Shown: positions 1-7,557 of the stretch, piece by piece
Layout of the letters: each line of letters starts with the position of its first letter
Position numbering within the stretch: position 1 is the first letter of the stretch
From: Moraxella bovis
GTDB lineage: Bacteria > Pseudomonadota > Gammaproteobacteria > Pseudomonadales > Moraxellaceae
Length of the DNA: 14,941 bases
Direction: 5' to 3'
Assembly (NCBI RefSeq): GCF_002014975.1
Contig: NZ_MUXV01000026.1
Span: 1 to 14,941, forward strand
The notes under the pieces: model-generated
Seen by the model: the letters and a program-made list of their open reading frames with translations, nothing else
The model's database searches: none
Told to the model about the DNA's origin: nothing
Made by a program: the position numbers and the translations under genes

Positions 1-19
1 TACTTTTTGGGCTAGAGCC
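1..19 (-). mobile_element. Possible insertion-sequence terminal inverted repeat (left edge)
   Basis: Read on the minus strand, these 19 bases are GGCTCTAGCCCAAAAAGTA. They match the last 19 bases of the window (GGCTCTGGTCTAAAAAGTA) at 16 of 19 positions, in inverted orientation. The simplest reading is that both window edges lie just inside copies of the same insertion sequence, with this element's body lying to the left. No transposase is visible, so the family is not assigned. Chance similarity is unlikely at this length and position but cannot be excluded. Confidence 0.5.
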
Positions 20-30
20 GATTTAAAAAG

Positions 31-180
31 TTACACCCAACCAACTTGATATTTACCACGGGTTTGTAGGGGTATGCTGAGCACACCCTTTGATGATATT
101 ACTATACAAGGCGTGCTCAGCACGCCCCTACGTCCACACATCATTGTATTTGTAGTAATTTTAAAGTTTCTTGGGTGTAA
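31..180. repeat. Nested inverted-repeat element (MITE-like), about 150 bp
   Basis: The outer arms are TTACACCCAACCAACTT at 31-47 and its inverted partner at 164-180. They match at 15 of 17 positions, and the outermost 10 bases are perfect. Between them sits a pair of REP-like palindromes (66-131). No open reading frame inside is credible and no clear target-site duplication flanks the arms. A non-autonomous mobile element or a composite of repeats would both fit. The remaining bases, 181-331, are AT-rich and hold nothing I recognise. Confidence 0.5.
66..131. repeat. Pair of inverted REP-like palindromes (BIME-like)
   Basis: The left unit (66-88) is GTAG followed by a near-perfect 19-base palindrome with GGGT and ACCC ends and a TGCT-G-AGCA centre. 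The right unit (110-131), read on the minus strand, is GTAG followed by a perfect palindrome of GGCGTGCT and AGCACGCC around one base. The units face each other across about 21 AT-rich bases. A GTAG or GGAG head beside an imperfect palindrome is the known hallmark of REP elements recognised by RAYT transposases. The two-unit arrangement resembles a bacterial interspersed mosaic element. Confidence 0.6.
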
Positions 181-334
181 GTTAAAATTCTTAAAATTTA
201 TACAATTAAGTGGTCGGATTGTTTTTCATAATAAACACTTGCTTGATAGAAAACTCACAACCTTTGTTTTTCCCTTGAAAAACGTGCGATTTCCCTGCTT
301 TTTCTAATAGGCATTTTTCATTGTAAATACCAAA

Positions 335-348
335 GGCAGGCACGTCCT
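335..348 (-). repeat. Short hairpin repeat downstream of the Smr gene
   Basis: On the minus strand this reads AGGACGTGCCTGCCT, a few bases past the Smr-protein stop codon. It closely matches the hairpin AGGACATGCCTGTCCT at the stop codon of the outer membrane factor gene (4213-4228), but its stem is degraded. Both copies lie at the 3' end of a minus-strand gene in the same orientation. It could be a degenerate terminator or a short dispersed repeat. Confidence 0.3.
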
Positions 349-353
349 AAAAT

Positions 354-1061
354 TTAACCGAGTTTCTTTTTCTTAATCAGCACCAACACCGCTCCATTAC
401 CGCCATCATTGGCAGGGGCAGAGACAAACGCCATGACATCGCTGATTTGGCGTAACCAACCATTGACACAGGTTTTGATGATGGCATCTGTGCCTTTGCC
501 GTGGACGATTTTGACCACGGTTTCGCCATGTTTGACCGCATTGGTGATGATGGTTTGGACGGCATCTCGGGCTTCATCAATGCTTGACCCGTGCAAATCT
601 ACCGCATCATACCAACGCAGTTTGCCTTGTCTTAGCTGTTCAAAGACTTTATTTTGCAAAGTGGGGTGTTTGTAGCTTAAAAATGCTTCGCCCGCCACGG
701 GGTTTAGCAGGGCTTGCATGTCGGATAAACTGGCTTGGGTTAGCTCATCAGTCCCTTCGGCATTGGCACGGCGAAATAGGGCGGTGGGGTCTTTGGGGTC
801 GGTTTTTTTGGCGTGATTGACCGACTTTTCATGTTTTAGGGGGCGGACACCGCTCATCGCTTGCATGAATAACACTTTATCATCGTCAATCAGCTCACTG
901 CCAAAGCGTTTGACGTGCTGGGCGACTTCTTTTTTACCCATGACATTGGCGGTGGTGGGCTTGCCGTTGCTGTCGGTCTCGGACTTGGTGGATGATTTAC
1001 CGCCCATTTCTTTGAGTTGGGTTTGGGCGTCTTTGGAGAGTAAGTCTTTAAATGTAGTCAT
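354..1061 (-). CDS. Smr domain protein (putative DNA/RNA endonuclease)
   Basis: The 235-residue product has a C-terminal Smr domain at about residues 150-232. The hallmark motifs are visible: DLHG (155-158) in the first strand-helix unit, HGKG (187-190), and a glycine-rich GGNGAVLV (220-227) before a lysine-rich tail. The first 140 residues are polar and probably flexible, as in the short standalone SmrA/SmrB-type proteins of gammaproteobacteria. The Smr domain derives its name from MutS2. Standalone members act as nicking endonucleases, and E. coli SmrB cleaves mRNA at collided ribosomes. Which role applies here cannot be read from the sequence. The start is preceded by an AGG core about 8 bases upstream. 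The gene begins 47 bases after the dedA-like stop on the same strand, so the two may be co-transcribed. Confidence 0.88.
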   Translation of the reverse strand: MTTFKDLLSKDAQTQLKEMGGKSSTKSETDSNGKPTTANVMGKKEVAQHVKRFGSELIDDDKVLFMQAMSGVRPLKHEKSVNHAKKTDPKDPTALFRRANAEGTDELTQASLSDMQALLNPVAGEAFLSYKHPTLQNKVFEQLRQGKLRWYDAVDLHGSSIDEARDAVQTIITNAVKHGETVVKIVHGKGTDAIIKTCVNGWLRQISDVMAFVSAPANDGGNGAVLVLIKKKKLG

Positions 1062-1082
1062 GATGATACCTGTCGCTAATAG

Positions 1083-1112
1083 ATGAGTGATTAAAAATAA
1101 ATGAGTGATTAA
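1083..1112. repeat. 12-bp direct repeat at the dedA-like gene 3' end
   Basis: ATGAGTGATTAA occurs at 1083-1094 and again at 1101-1112, an 18-base period. The second copy covers the stop codon of the DedA-family gene on the minus strand. A small local duplication is the likely explanation. Confidence 0.6.
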
Positions 1113-1753
1113 GCCATGGGTTTGATTTTTTGCTTGATAAAGCTGATGACAATCGGCAACACACTAAATCCGATAATGCCAAAAATCACATAAGTAAAAT
1201 TATCCTTGATGACAGGCTGGTTGCCAAAAAAATAGCCAAGCAGAACAAAGGATGTAATCCACAAAAATCCACCAATGACGTTATAACTGATAAACCGCTT
1301 ATAATTCATAGTCCCTGCCCCTGCCACAAAGGGGGCAAAGGTGCGAGCAAAAGGCAAAAAGCGGGCGAAAATCACAGTTTTGCCACCGTGTTTTTCAAAA
1401 AATGCTTGGGTTTTAAATAGGTATTCTTTGTTAATAAAACGGTAGTTTTTTTCAAATACCTTTGGACCGATGTATTTGCCAATATGATAATTGAGTGTAT
1501 CGCCAAGTACTGCTGCCACAAACAATAGGGCGATAAGCAAGGCAGGATTTAGCTCGCCTGTAAATGCCGCCAATGCCCCCACTGCGAACAGCAAACTGTC
1601 CCCCGGCAGAAAAGGCATGACCACCAAGCCTGTCTCCACAAAAATAATCAAAAACAAAATGCCATAAATCCACATTCCATAATCCGCCAAAAAGAAGGCT
1701 AAGTGTTCGTCAATGTGCAAAATAAAATCAAAAAGTTGTAAAATGATGTCCAT
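1109..1753 (-). CDS. DedA family inner-membrane protein
   Basis: The 214-residue product is hydrophobic throughout and matches the usual DedA length. Family signatures are visible: the E40-T-G segment followed by FLPGDSLLF (48-56), and FARFLPFARTFAPFVAGAG (129-147) with the conserved arginines R131 and R137 and the glycine-rich end. Hydrophobic segments lie near residues 28-47, 50-66, 70-86, 139-177 and 187-206, including the re-entrant segments typical of the fold. DedA proteins (PF09335, SNARE-associated domain) sit in the inner membrane. They are linked to proton-motive-force homeostasis, antimicrobial-peptide tolerance and, for some members, recycling of undecaprenyl phosphate. The specific subfamily is not assigned. 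The ribosome-binding site is weak, but no better in-frame start lies upstream. Confidence 0.9.
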   Translation of the reverse strand: MDIILQLFDFILHIDEHLAFFLADYGMWIYGILFLIIFVETGLVVMPFLPGDSLLFAVGALAAFTGELNPALLIALLFVAAVLGDTLNYHIGKYIGPKVFEKNYRFINKEYLFKTQAFFEKHGGKTVIFARFLPFARTFAPFVAGAGTMNYKRFISYNVIGGFLWITSFVLLGYFFGNQPVIKDNFTYVIFGIIGFSVLPIVISFIKQKIKPMA

Positions 1754-1788
1754 GTAGCCAGACCATGAAAAGGGAATAAAAGCGAATA

Positions 1789-1797
1789 ATTATAACA
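1789..1797 (-). promoter_or_regulatory. Extended -10 promoter for the dedA-like gene
   Basis: The minus strand reads TGTTATAAT, a perfect extended -10 element (TGnTATAAT) about 36 bases before the DedA ATG. No strong -35 is seen at 16-18 bases upstream, which is usual for extended -10 promoters. Transcription would start near 1782. Confidence 0.55.
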
Positions 1798-2074
1798 TAT
1801 TTTGGTGTAGCATTGGTATTTTGTGCTGAACAAATGTAAAAAGCTGGATTAAAATCATTATGACAACATAGAGCGTATAACAATTGTTTTGATGAGTTGT
1901 GTCAAATTTTAGGGTTGATGGGTGCATTTATACCAAAGGAGCTTTAAAAGTGATTTAAACAAATCATTACACTATATAGATAAAATTGTGATTTGCTCCT
2001 ACAAAATCGTATTAATTTTTTGTTTAGTTGGTTTATGGAGATATGGCTTTTGAATTTGTGCGGTGTGGCTAAAC

Positions 2075-2129
2075 CAAAATTCCCCAATCTAAACAATGTG
2101 TCATATCATTGATGGATGGGGGAATTTTG
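2075..2129. repeat. 11-bp perfect inverted repeat with 33-bp loop
   Basis: CAAAATTCCCC (2075-2085) pairs perfectly with GGGGAATTTTG (2119-2129). It lies 50 bases past the stop of the minus-strand outer-membrane gene, so it could end that transcript. However, the loop is long and the following T-run is interrupted (TTTTGGTTT). A small mobile remnant is another possibility. Confidence 0.4.
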
Positions 2130-2178
2130 AGTTTTGTTGGTTTTAATGTCATTGAGATGACAATATCGCAAGTGGCAC

Positions 2179-3021
2179 TTAAAATGAATATTGCAATTTA
2201 AAACCAACCTCGTTAGTTTGGTTTTTGGGCTCGCTATAGGTTGCTACACCTGAATCGCCGTTTTCATCAGTTTCAACACGTTCAAAAGTACTAGAAGTGG
2301 GGACACGCCAACCACGATAATAAGGAGTATAACTGATTTTGGTTTGATTAGAAAATTGTTTGCTGATGGGTAATTCTATTTCAAAGCCACGAGCATTGTG
2401 TTGTTTTAAGGCGACGGTGCCATCACTCAAATAAGAGTATTGGCGACCGTAAATGCCTTGATTGTAAGCGATTTTTGGTGTAAATTCAAATCCATGAGCA
2501 AGCCCCACTTTTGCACCCAAGCCTATTTGTGTGTAGGCGGTTTTGTTTTTTCTATTGTAATCCTCTGAATCTATGCGAGCACTTAAATCTTGTAAAACAC
2601 GGTATCCCAAGCCAGACTCACCAATAATGCTGACATTGGGGCGAATCGATTTTTCATAAACATATAATGAACGAATATCATAAGAGCGACGAGGTGCACC
2701 TTTTTGATGAACTGAACCGTAGGGGGTGCCTTCAGGGTTTTCTGAACTGGGATTCTCTCCGCCTGTATAATCAACTTTACCTTTGGCGTATCTACCTTCT
2801 ATTTTGATGGCATCTTTTTCATTAAAATGGTATTTGATAGAGCCGTTAAATGCGTTTAAGTTTCCTTGTTGTTGCATGAAACGTTCGCCGTTTTCATATT
2901 CTCGGTAGGTTTCCTGATAACGCTCAACACCCAAACTGAACTCGACTGGGTTTTTTGCGTGTGTCAAGGATGTGTATAATGCCCCACTTGCAATGAGGGC
3001 GATGGTTGTGATTTTTTGCAT
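2179..3021 (-). CDS. Outer-membrane beta-barrel protein of unknown function
   Basis: The 280-residue product starts with a clear Sec signal peptide (basic MQK, hydrophobic core, likely cleavage after THA at residue 22). The mature part is rich in alternating polar and hydrophobic residues, aromatic residues, glycine and short turn-like segments. It ends in VGFKLQYSF, the C-terminal aromatic beta-signal read by the BAM complex. This supports a transmembrane barrel of moderate size. I cannot assign substrate or subfamily; a porin, an adhesin-like barrel or an assembly-dependent surface protein would all fit. An excellent ribosome-binding site (GAGGT, about 5 bases before ATG) supports the start. 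The gene stands alone between two AT-rich intergenic stretches, which suggests its own transcription unit. Confidence is high for location and fold class, low for role. Confidence 0.82.
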   Translation of the reverse strand: MQKITTIALIASGALYTSLTHAKNPVEFSLGVERYQETYREYENGERFMQQQGNLNAFNGSIKYHFNEKDAIKIEGRYAKGKVDYTGGENPSSENPEGTPYGSVHQKGAPRRSYDIRSLYVYEKSIRPNVSIIGESGLGYRVLQDLSARIDSEDYNRKNKTAYTQIGLGAKVGLAHGFEFTPKIAYNQGIYGRQYSYLSDGTVALKQHNARGFEIELPISKQFSNQTKISYTPYYRGWRVPTSSTFERVETDENGDSGVATYSEPKNQTNEVGFKLQYSF

Positions 3022-3307
3022 GGTTTACCTCACAATTGGATGAGTAAAAAAAGTTGTTGGGGCGTGTTTAACGAGGTTATTTGATGAATTTAAGATAAAT
3101 TATTGATAATAAAATCATTTTTTTATTTTAGATGTCAAAAATAATAATGCATGCCCCGATGTGGTTGTGTTTTTGGAATGAATAAAACATAACCTTATTA
3201 TTAGTGTGGAATATTATAGCATAATAAATCAATAAGTGTCAACATGTGAACGATTAAAATAAAATGTCAATATGGTAATCGTTTGCCAATGATGTGATTG
3301 ATGTGTC
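3022..3307. other. AT-rich intergenic region upstream of the barrel gene
   Basis: This stretch should hold the promoter of the minus-strand barrel gene. On the minus strand a perfect TTGACA lies at 3138-3133, but the nearest TATTAT (3111-3106) is 21 bases away, too far for a standard promoter, so I do not call one. Near the EamA pseudogene end, AACGATTA (3249-3256) and TAATCGTT (3276-3283) form a perfect 8-bp dyad with a 19-base loop. That dyad might once have ended the EamA transcript. Confidence 0.45.
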
Positions 3308-4174
3308 CTACTTCTTGGCATTAATAATGCCACTTGCCACGATGATGACAATGCCTAGCAATGCCCATGTGTCAAGTCGTTCACCAAGCCACATCACCCC
3401 AAACATCATCGCAAACACCACGCCAAGATAGGACAGTGTCGCCACGACAAATTTTTGCCCAACTTGATAGGCATAAGTCATCAAAAGTTGCCCTGCTAGG
3501 GCGGTAACGCCAATGCCAACAATATAAGGCAGACTTGCTAGGCTCACAGGCGTAAAGCCAAAATACCACGCCAAAACGCCTGATGTCAGCGTGGATAAAA
3601 ATCAAAAATAAAACACAATCCGCCACGCAGGCTCGCCAAGCAAAGACAGCTCTCGCACTTGCAGATACGCATAACCGCTAATCGCCCCATTACCTAGTCC
3701 CACGAGCATGGCAAAGGTGTCGCCCCCACCGCTTGGTCTTAGTAAAATAAACACGCCAACAAAGCCCAAGGTAAGCGATAGCCAATTTATGAGCGTGGGT
3801 TTTTGCTTTAAAATAATGATGGATAACAGCCCCAAAAACAGGGCAGATGTGTTTTGTAGGCTGCTTGCGGTGGCAAGGGGCAGGTGCAAAATGATATAAA
3901 AATTCATAAGCAAGGCAACCGAACCTGCCAGCGACTGCCAAAAATGCTCCTTTGGATAAGCCGTGCGAAAATCTCGCCCTTTAACCTATGAAAATCCACC
4001 AACCACAATCAGCGAAAACAGCACCCGCCAAAAGGTCAGCTCATAGGTGTGCATGGCAAATTTTTGCCCTGCAAATTTGATGCAAAATCAGCACAATGGC
4101 AAATGACAGGCATGAGAGCACCATATAAAATGAGCCAAAAACGAGCCTTGATTGGGATTAGTGGGATTAGACAT
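3308..4174 (-). pseudogene. EamA/DMT-family transporter, degraded
   Basis: Pieces in different frames together read as one EamA (drug/metabolite transporter, PF00892) inner-membrane protein of the usual length, about 290 residues with ten helices. The C-terminal part (3308-3601) and middle part (3605-3985) share one frame. They are broken by an in-frame TGA at 3604-3602, where the text reads VFYF-stop-FLSTLTSG, and by TAG at 3988-3986 (GGFS-stop-VKGRDF). The start ATG at 4174 is followed by two frame changes, near 4125-4140 and near 4080-4090. Recognisable segments are YELTFWRVLFS, LPLATASSLQNTSALF, TALAGQLLMTYAYQ and GVMWLGERLDTWALLGI. Two stops plus two frameshifts make a real pseudogene far more likely than sequencing error. 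It lies downstream of the export operon but is probably not part of it. Confidence 0.85.
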
Positions 4175-4212
4175 GGTTTTTAGTTTTAAGTTGTGATTTA
4201 AAAGCGTTATAA

Positions 4213-4228
4213 AGGACAGGCATGTCCT
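4213..4228 (-). terminator. Hairpin at the end of the macAB-OMF operon
   Basis: The minus strand reads AGGACA-TGCC-TGTCCT, a perfect 6-bp stem with a 4-base loop that overlaps the TAG stop codon and is followed by TTTATAA. It may be a weak intrinsic terminator for the operon. A related sequence lies behind the Smr gene (335-348), so a dispersed repeat is the alternative. Confidence 0.4.
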
Positions 4229-5612
4229 AGCGTGATTCATTTGGCAATCCACCCACCGCTTGATATACCGCTATCCAATTAAGCACTTGATTGATGGTAT
4301 TATTAGTTAGGGCGGTCTGGCTTTGGCGGTAGGTTTCTTGGTGTTCTACCCACTCTTTGGTGGAAATGAGTCCCAATTCATGGCGTTTTTGTTGATGAGT
4401 CAATTGCTCTTTTGCCAATTTTTGAGCGGTTAATAAAACATCGTGATTGTTTTTGCCATTTTGCCAAGCATTTAATTTTTGTTGTACGTCATTTAGGGCT
4501 TTATGAGTCGTGTCTTGATAGTTTAAGGTGGCGATATACTCATCAATCTGGGCGATGTTGATGTTGTGCTGGTATTCTTTATAATTAAGTTGGGGGATAT
4601 TTAACGAAACACCCCAATTTAAGACAGGCACTTTTAATAAGTCGAGTAAATTGGGCGATTGGGCGGTCGCCCCTGCACTAAACACAAGGGTGGGATATTG
4701 ATTTTTTTGTAGTAGATTTGTTTGTTCGAGACTAATTGCCAATCGCCAAAGCAAGGCTTGCAAATCAGGGCGGTTTAATATTGCATTGGCATTGATGTGA
4801 TAAAAATCATGGGGAATTTTTGGGATTTGGTGCTGATTTTTTAGGGTGGTAGGTAATTTATCCCTATCAACATGAGCCAATAATGAAAGGTTTGCCAAAC
4901 TGTCATTTTTTTGATGCTCTAAAATTAGGGTGGTTTGTTTTAGATTGTTTAGGGTTTGTTCGATGGCAACCAAATCGGCTCTGGCAATTAGCCCTAAATC
5001 AACTTGCTTTTTTAGATATTGGTGTTGTTTTTGTTGAAAGGCTTGGGCTTTTTGTGCGTCCATAAGTTTTTGGTTAACGCCAATCAAGTTGATATATTCT
5101 CGCACGGCATTGGCACTTAGGCTCAAAAACAACGCTTGGCGGTCGGCTTGGACGGCATGGGTCTCCCATTCGGTTAGATTTTGTTGTAATTGCAATTTTC
5201 CCCACAAATCCACCTCCCAACTGGCACCCAGATTAACGTCAAAGCCTCGTGAATGCGTGGTTTCGCCCATTGATAGCGATTTTTGGGTTTGGCGGTTGGC
5301 GCCAGCTTGGCTATTTATCAAAAATCGCTCTTGAGATTTTTGTTGGTTAAGCAAGGATTTTTGTAGGGTTAATGTCGCCACCGACAATTCGTGATTGTGC
5401 TTGACGACCTTTTTCATATAATCATTTAACACCTCATCGCCAAACACCGTCCACCAATCGTGATGACAAATGGGGTCATCAATCGTCAAACAATAGGCGG
5501 TATTGTCCACCATGATGGGCGTGGGGGCGGTGGGTTTGGGTGGTGAGGTGCTTTGACAAGCGGTTAGGGTAATGATGCCTGTGATGATAATTAGCTGTTT
5601 GATATTATTCAT
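4227..5612 (-). CDS. Outer membrane factor lipoprotein (NodT/TolC family) of the MacAB pump
   Basis: The 461-residue product has a lipoprotein signal peptide with lipobox LTAC and acylated cysteine C19. This is followed by a proline/threonine linker and the two-fold OEP domain of the RND-type outer membrane factors. Family marks are HDWWTVFGDE (51-60), the long coiled-coil segments, SWEVDLWGKL (131-140), RADL and NRPDLQAL before the repeat, and the C-terminal end YQAVGGL. Such proteins form a trimeric outer-membrane channel and periplasmic tunnel. The gene starts 3 bases after the macB stop. Its strong ribosome-binding site, AAGGAT, overlaps that stop, so translation is probably coupled. Unlike E. 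coli, where tolC is unlinked, this operon supplies its own exit duct, which suggests a dedicated MacAB partner. Confidence 0.92.
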   Translation of the reverse strand: MNNIKQLIIITGIITLTACQSTSPPKPTAPTPIMVDNTAYCLTIDDPICHHDWWTVFGDEVLNDYMKKVVKHNHELSVATLTLQKSLLNQQKSQERFLINSQAGANRQTQKSLSMGETTHSRGFDVNLGASWEVDLWGKLQLQQNLTEWETHAVQADRQALFLSLSANAVREYINLIGVNQKLMDAQKAQAFQQKQHQYLKKQVDLGLIARADLVAIEQTLNNLKQTTLILEHQKNDSLANLSLLAHVDRDKLPTTLKNQHQIPKIPHDFYHINANAILNRPDLQALLWRLAISLEQTNLLQKNQYPTLVFSAGATAQSPNLLDLLKVPVLNWGVSLNIPQLNYKEYQHNINIAQIDEYIATLNYQDTTHKALNDVQQKLNAWQNGKNNHDVLLTAQKLAKEQLTHQQKRHELGLISTKEWVEHQETYRQSQTALTNNTINQVLNWIAVYQAVGGLPNESR

Positions 5613-5615
5613 TAT

Positions 5616-7556
5616 TTATCCTTTGTTTAATGCTTCGATGGGATTTAGTTTTGCCCCTTTATGAGCAGGCATTAGCCCAAAAACAAGCCCAATCAGGCTA
5701 GCACAACCCACCGCAAGGGCGATGGAAGTTGCCGAGAAAATGACTTTAATGTCAAAGAGTTGTAACAATCCACCAAGCCCAAACGCCAAAAGCACCCCAA
5801 GCACACCGCCCAACGCACACACCACCATCGCCTCGATGAGAAACTGCCAAACGATGTCGCCATAAGTTGCCCCTACCGCCATACGCACGCCAATCTCGCC
5901 TGTGCGTTCGGTAACGGAGACAAGCATGATGTTCATCACGCCAATCCCACCAACCAGTAGCGAGATGACTGCAATCGCCCCGATGAGCAGGGTCAAGGAT
6001 TGGGCGGTTTTTTCGACCGTTTTGGCAAGGCTGTCGCTGTTAAATAGGGTAAAGTCTTTTTTGCCGTGCCGTTGGGTTAAAAGCTGGCTGATGCTTTCGC
6101 TGGCAAGGGCGGACGACTCGTTTGGTTTTAGTAGTACCGTAATGCTGTTTAGGCGTGGCGACTCGCCTGCAAAGCGGGCTTGGTAGGTACGATAGGGAAG
6201 CCATACTTTGAGATTGCGGTCAAAATTGCCCTCAATGCCATTGTATTTAAATACGCCCACCACTTTGGTGGGTACACCATTTAAGATGAGAATTTGCCCT
6301 AAGGCGTTGTTTTGTTTGAAAAAAGCTTGTTTGGTTTTTTCGCTGATGATGACGTTTTGGCTAAAATTATCCAAATCACTTTGGCGAAACATACCCCCTG
6401 CGATAAACTGCACATTTTGCAAACGATGATGGTTTAGCCCCACGCCGTCCACCTGCACGCCTTTGCTGTGATTGCCAACTTGGGCGGTCATGCTCATGCT
6501 CAAATCTGGCGAGGTACTGGCGACAGAGGGTAATGTTTCGAGTGCATACATGTCATCAAAGGTCAAATCATTGGGCGGTGTGGTGTCGTCCTCGTTGTCA
6601 CCACCCATAAAGACGCTGATGGTTGATGAGCCCATGCTGTTGATTTGGTTTAAAATTTGCTGTTTTGAGCCGTTGCCAAGTGCCACGATGAGTACCACAG
6701 AGGCGATGCCAATGATGATGCCAAGCATGGTCAAAAGCGTTCTCATTTTGCTGGCAAGCATGGTCAAAACCGCCATGTGAAAAGCCTCTTTGATACGACC
6801 GATGGCTTGAAAATTTAGCGTGCGATGGGTGTTTTGTTGAAAATCTTGGGTGGTGTTTGCAGTATTATTGCTGTTGTTGTCATCGCTGATGATTTGACCG
6901 TCTGCGATGGTGATGATACGGCTGGCACTTTGGGCGATTTTGGGGTCGTGGGTTACTAGGATAATCGTGTGTCCCTCACGATTTAACTCGGTCAAAATTG
7001 CCATGACATCACGGCTACTTTGGCTGTCCAACGCCCCTGTGGGTTCGTCCGCAAAGATGATTTGCCCGCCATTCATCAAGGCACGAGCGATAGATACTCG
7101 CTGTTGTTGTCCGCCTGAGAGCTGATTGGGATAATGGTCGAGGCGTTGTTCTAGCCCTAGTTTGGCAAGTAGGGCTTGGGCTTTTTGCTCACGAGTTTTT
7201 TGACTCACCCCTGCATAGATGGCAGGCATGGCGACATTGGCGGTGGCGTTGAGACTGCTAAGTAATTGATAACGCTGAAAAATAAAACCAAACTTATCTC
7301 GTCTTAGGCTTGCCAACTGCTCGCCGTTCATCTCTTGGGTGCAAAGACCGTCAATCCGATACTCGCCTGATGTCGGCGTATCTAGACACGCCATGATGTT
7401 CATGAGCGTGGATTTGCCAGAGCCTGATTGCCCCACGATGGCGACCATTTCTCCTCTATAAATATCAAGGTCAATACCTTTTAACACTTCTAGGGAGTCA
7501 TCACCAAAAGCAAAGCTTTTTTTGATGTTTTTTAGTGATAAAATGGGTGTTGCCAT
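5616..7556 (-). CDS. macB: MacB, ABC-type export permease/ATPase
   Basis: MacB is a homodimeric inner-membrane ABC protein that drives tripartite efflux of macrolides, peptides or other envelope substrates. From the start at 7556 the product has 646 residues, matching the usual 645-650. The N-terminal ATPase shows Walker A GQSGSGKST (42-50), signature LSGGQQQR (146-153), Walker B IIFADEPTGALD (166-177) and the switch histidine of VTHD (H203). A helix follows (about 274-294, LLTMLGIIIGIASVVLIVAL), then the MacB periplasmic domain. Three C-terminal helices (about 518-545, 570-598 and 609-629) include the ERTGEIGVRMAVGA coupling segment. An upstream start at 7577 would add seven residues, but 7556 matches MacB proteins and has GGGG 7 bases upstream. 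The ATG falls 1 base after the macA stop. Confidence 0.95.
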   Translation of the reverse strand: MATPILSLKNIKKSFAFGDDSLEVLKGIDLDIYRGEMVAIVGQSGSGKSTLMNIMACLDTPTSGEYRIDGLCTQEMNGEQLASLRRDKFGFIFQRYQLLSSLNATANVAMPAIYAGVSQKTREQKAQALLAKLGLEQRLDHYPNQLSGGQQQRVSIARALMNGGQIIFADEPTGALDSQSSRDVMAILTELNREGHTIILVTHDPKIAQSASRIITIADGQIISDDNNSNNTANTTQDFQQNTHRTLNFQAIGRIKEAFHMAVLTMLASKMRTLLTMLGIIIGIASVVLIVALGNGSKQQILNQINSMGSSTISVFMGGDNEDDTTPPNDLTFDDMYALETLPSVASTSPDLSMSMTAQVGNHSKGVQVDGVGLNHHRLQNVQFIAGGMFRQSDLDNFSQNVIISEKTKQAFFKQNNALGQILILNGVPTKVVGVFKYNGIEGNFDRNLKVWLPYRTYQARFAGESPRLNSITVLLKPNESSALASESISQLLTQRHGKKDFTLFNSDSLAKTVEKTAQSLTLLIGAIAVISLLVGGIGVMNIMLVSVTERTGEIGVRMAVGATYGDIVWQFLIEAMVVCALGGVLGVLLAFGLGGLLQLFDIKVIFSATSIALAVGCASLIGLVFGLMPAHKGAKLNPIEALNKG

Positions 7557-7557
7557 G

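Larger units (their letters stand above)
1754..2178. other. AT-rich intergenic region with several inverted repeats
   Basis: About 425 bases without a credible gene. It holds the dedA promoter and overlapping short dyads at 1937-2000: AGGAGC (1937-1942) with GCTCCT (1995-2000), CAAATCA (1960-1966) with TGATTTG (1989-1995), and TGATTT-AAAC-AAATCA (1951-1966). It also holds the long-arm inverted repeat at 2075-2129. Because TGATTT and its complement alternate, these dyads could form more than one fold. Confidence 0.6.

Noticed and set aside
74..307. 77-residue open frame
   Set aside because: It runs through the REP-like repeat pair, has no ribosome-binding site or recognisable domain, and has a composition typical of translated non-coding DNA.
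409..1086. Several plus-strand open frames opposite the Smr gene
   Set aside because: They are antisense shadows of a well-supported gene, with no domain or ribosome-binding support.
3105..3120. Possible Fur-box-like GATAAT ... ATCATT upstream of the barrel gene
   Set aside because: Alignment to the 19-base consensus needs a one-base gap, and the region is so AT-rich that such matches are expected by chance.
3106..3138. TTGACA ... TATTAT promoter for the barrel gene
   Set aside because: The spacer is 21 bases, outside the normal 16-18 range.
5870..5876. CCCCTAC resembling the inverted REP head
   Set aside because: It lies in macB coding sequence with no adjacent palindrome.
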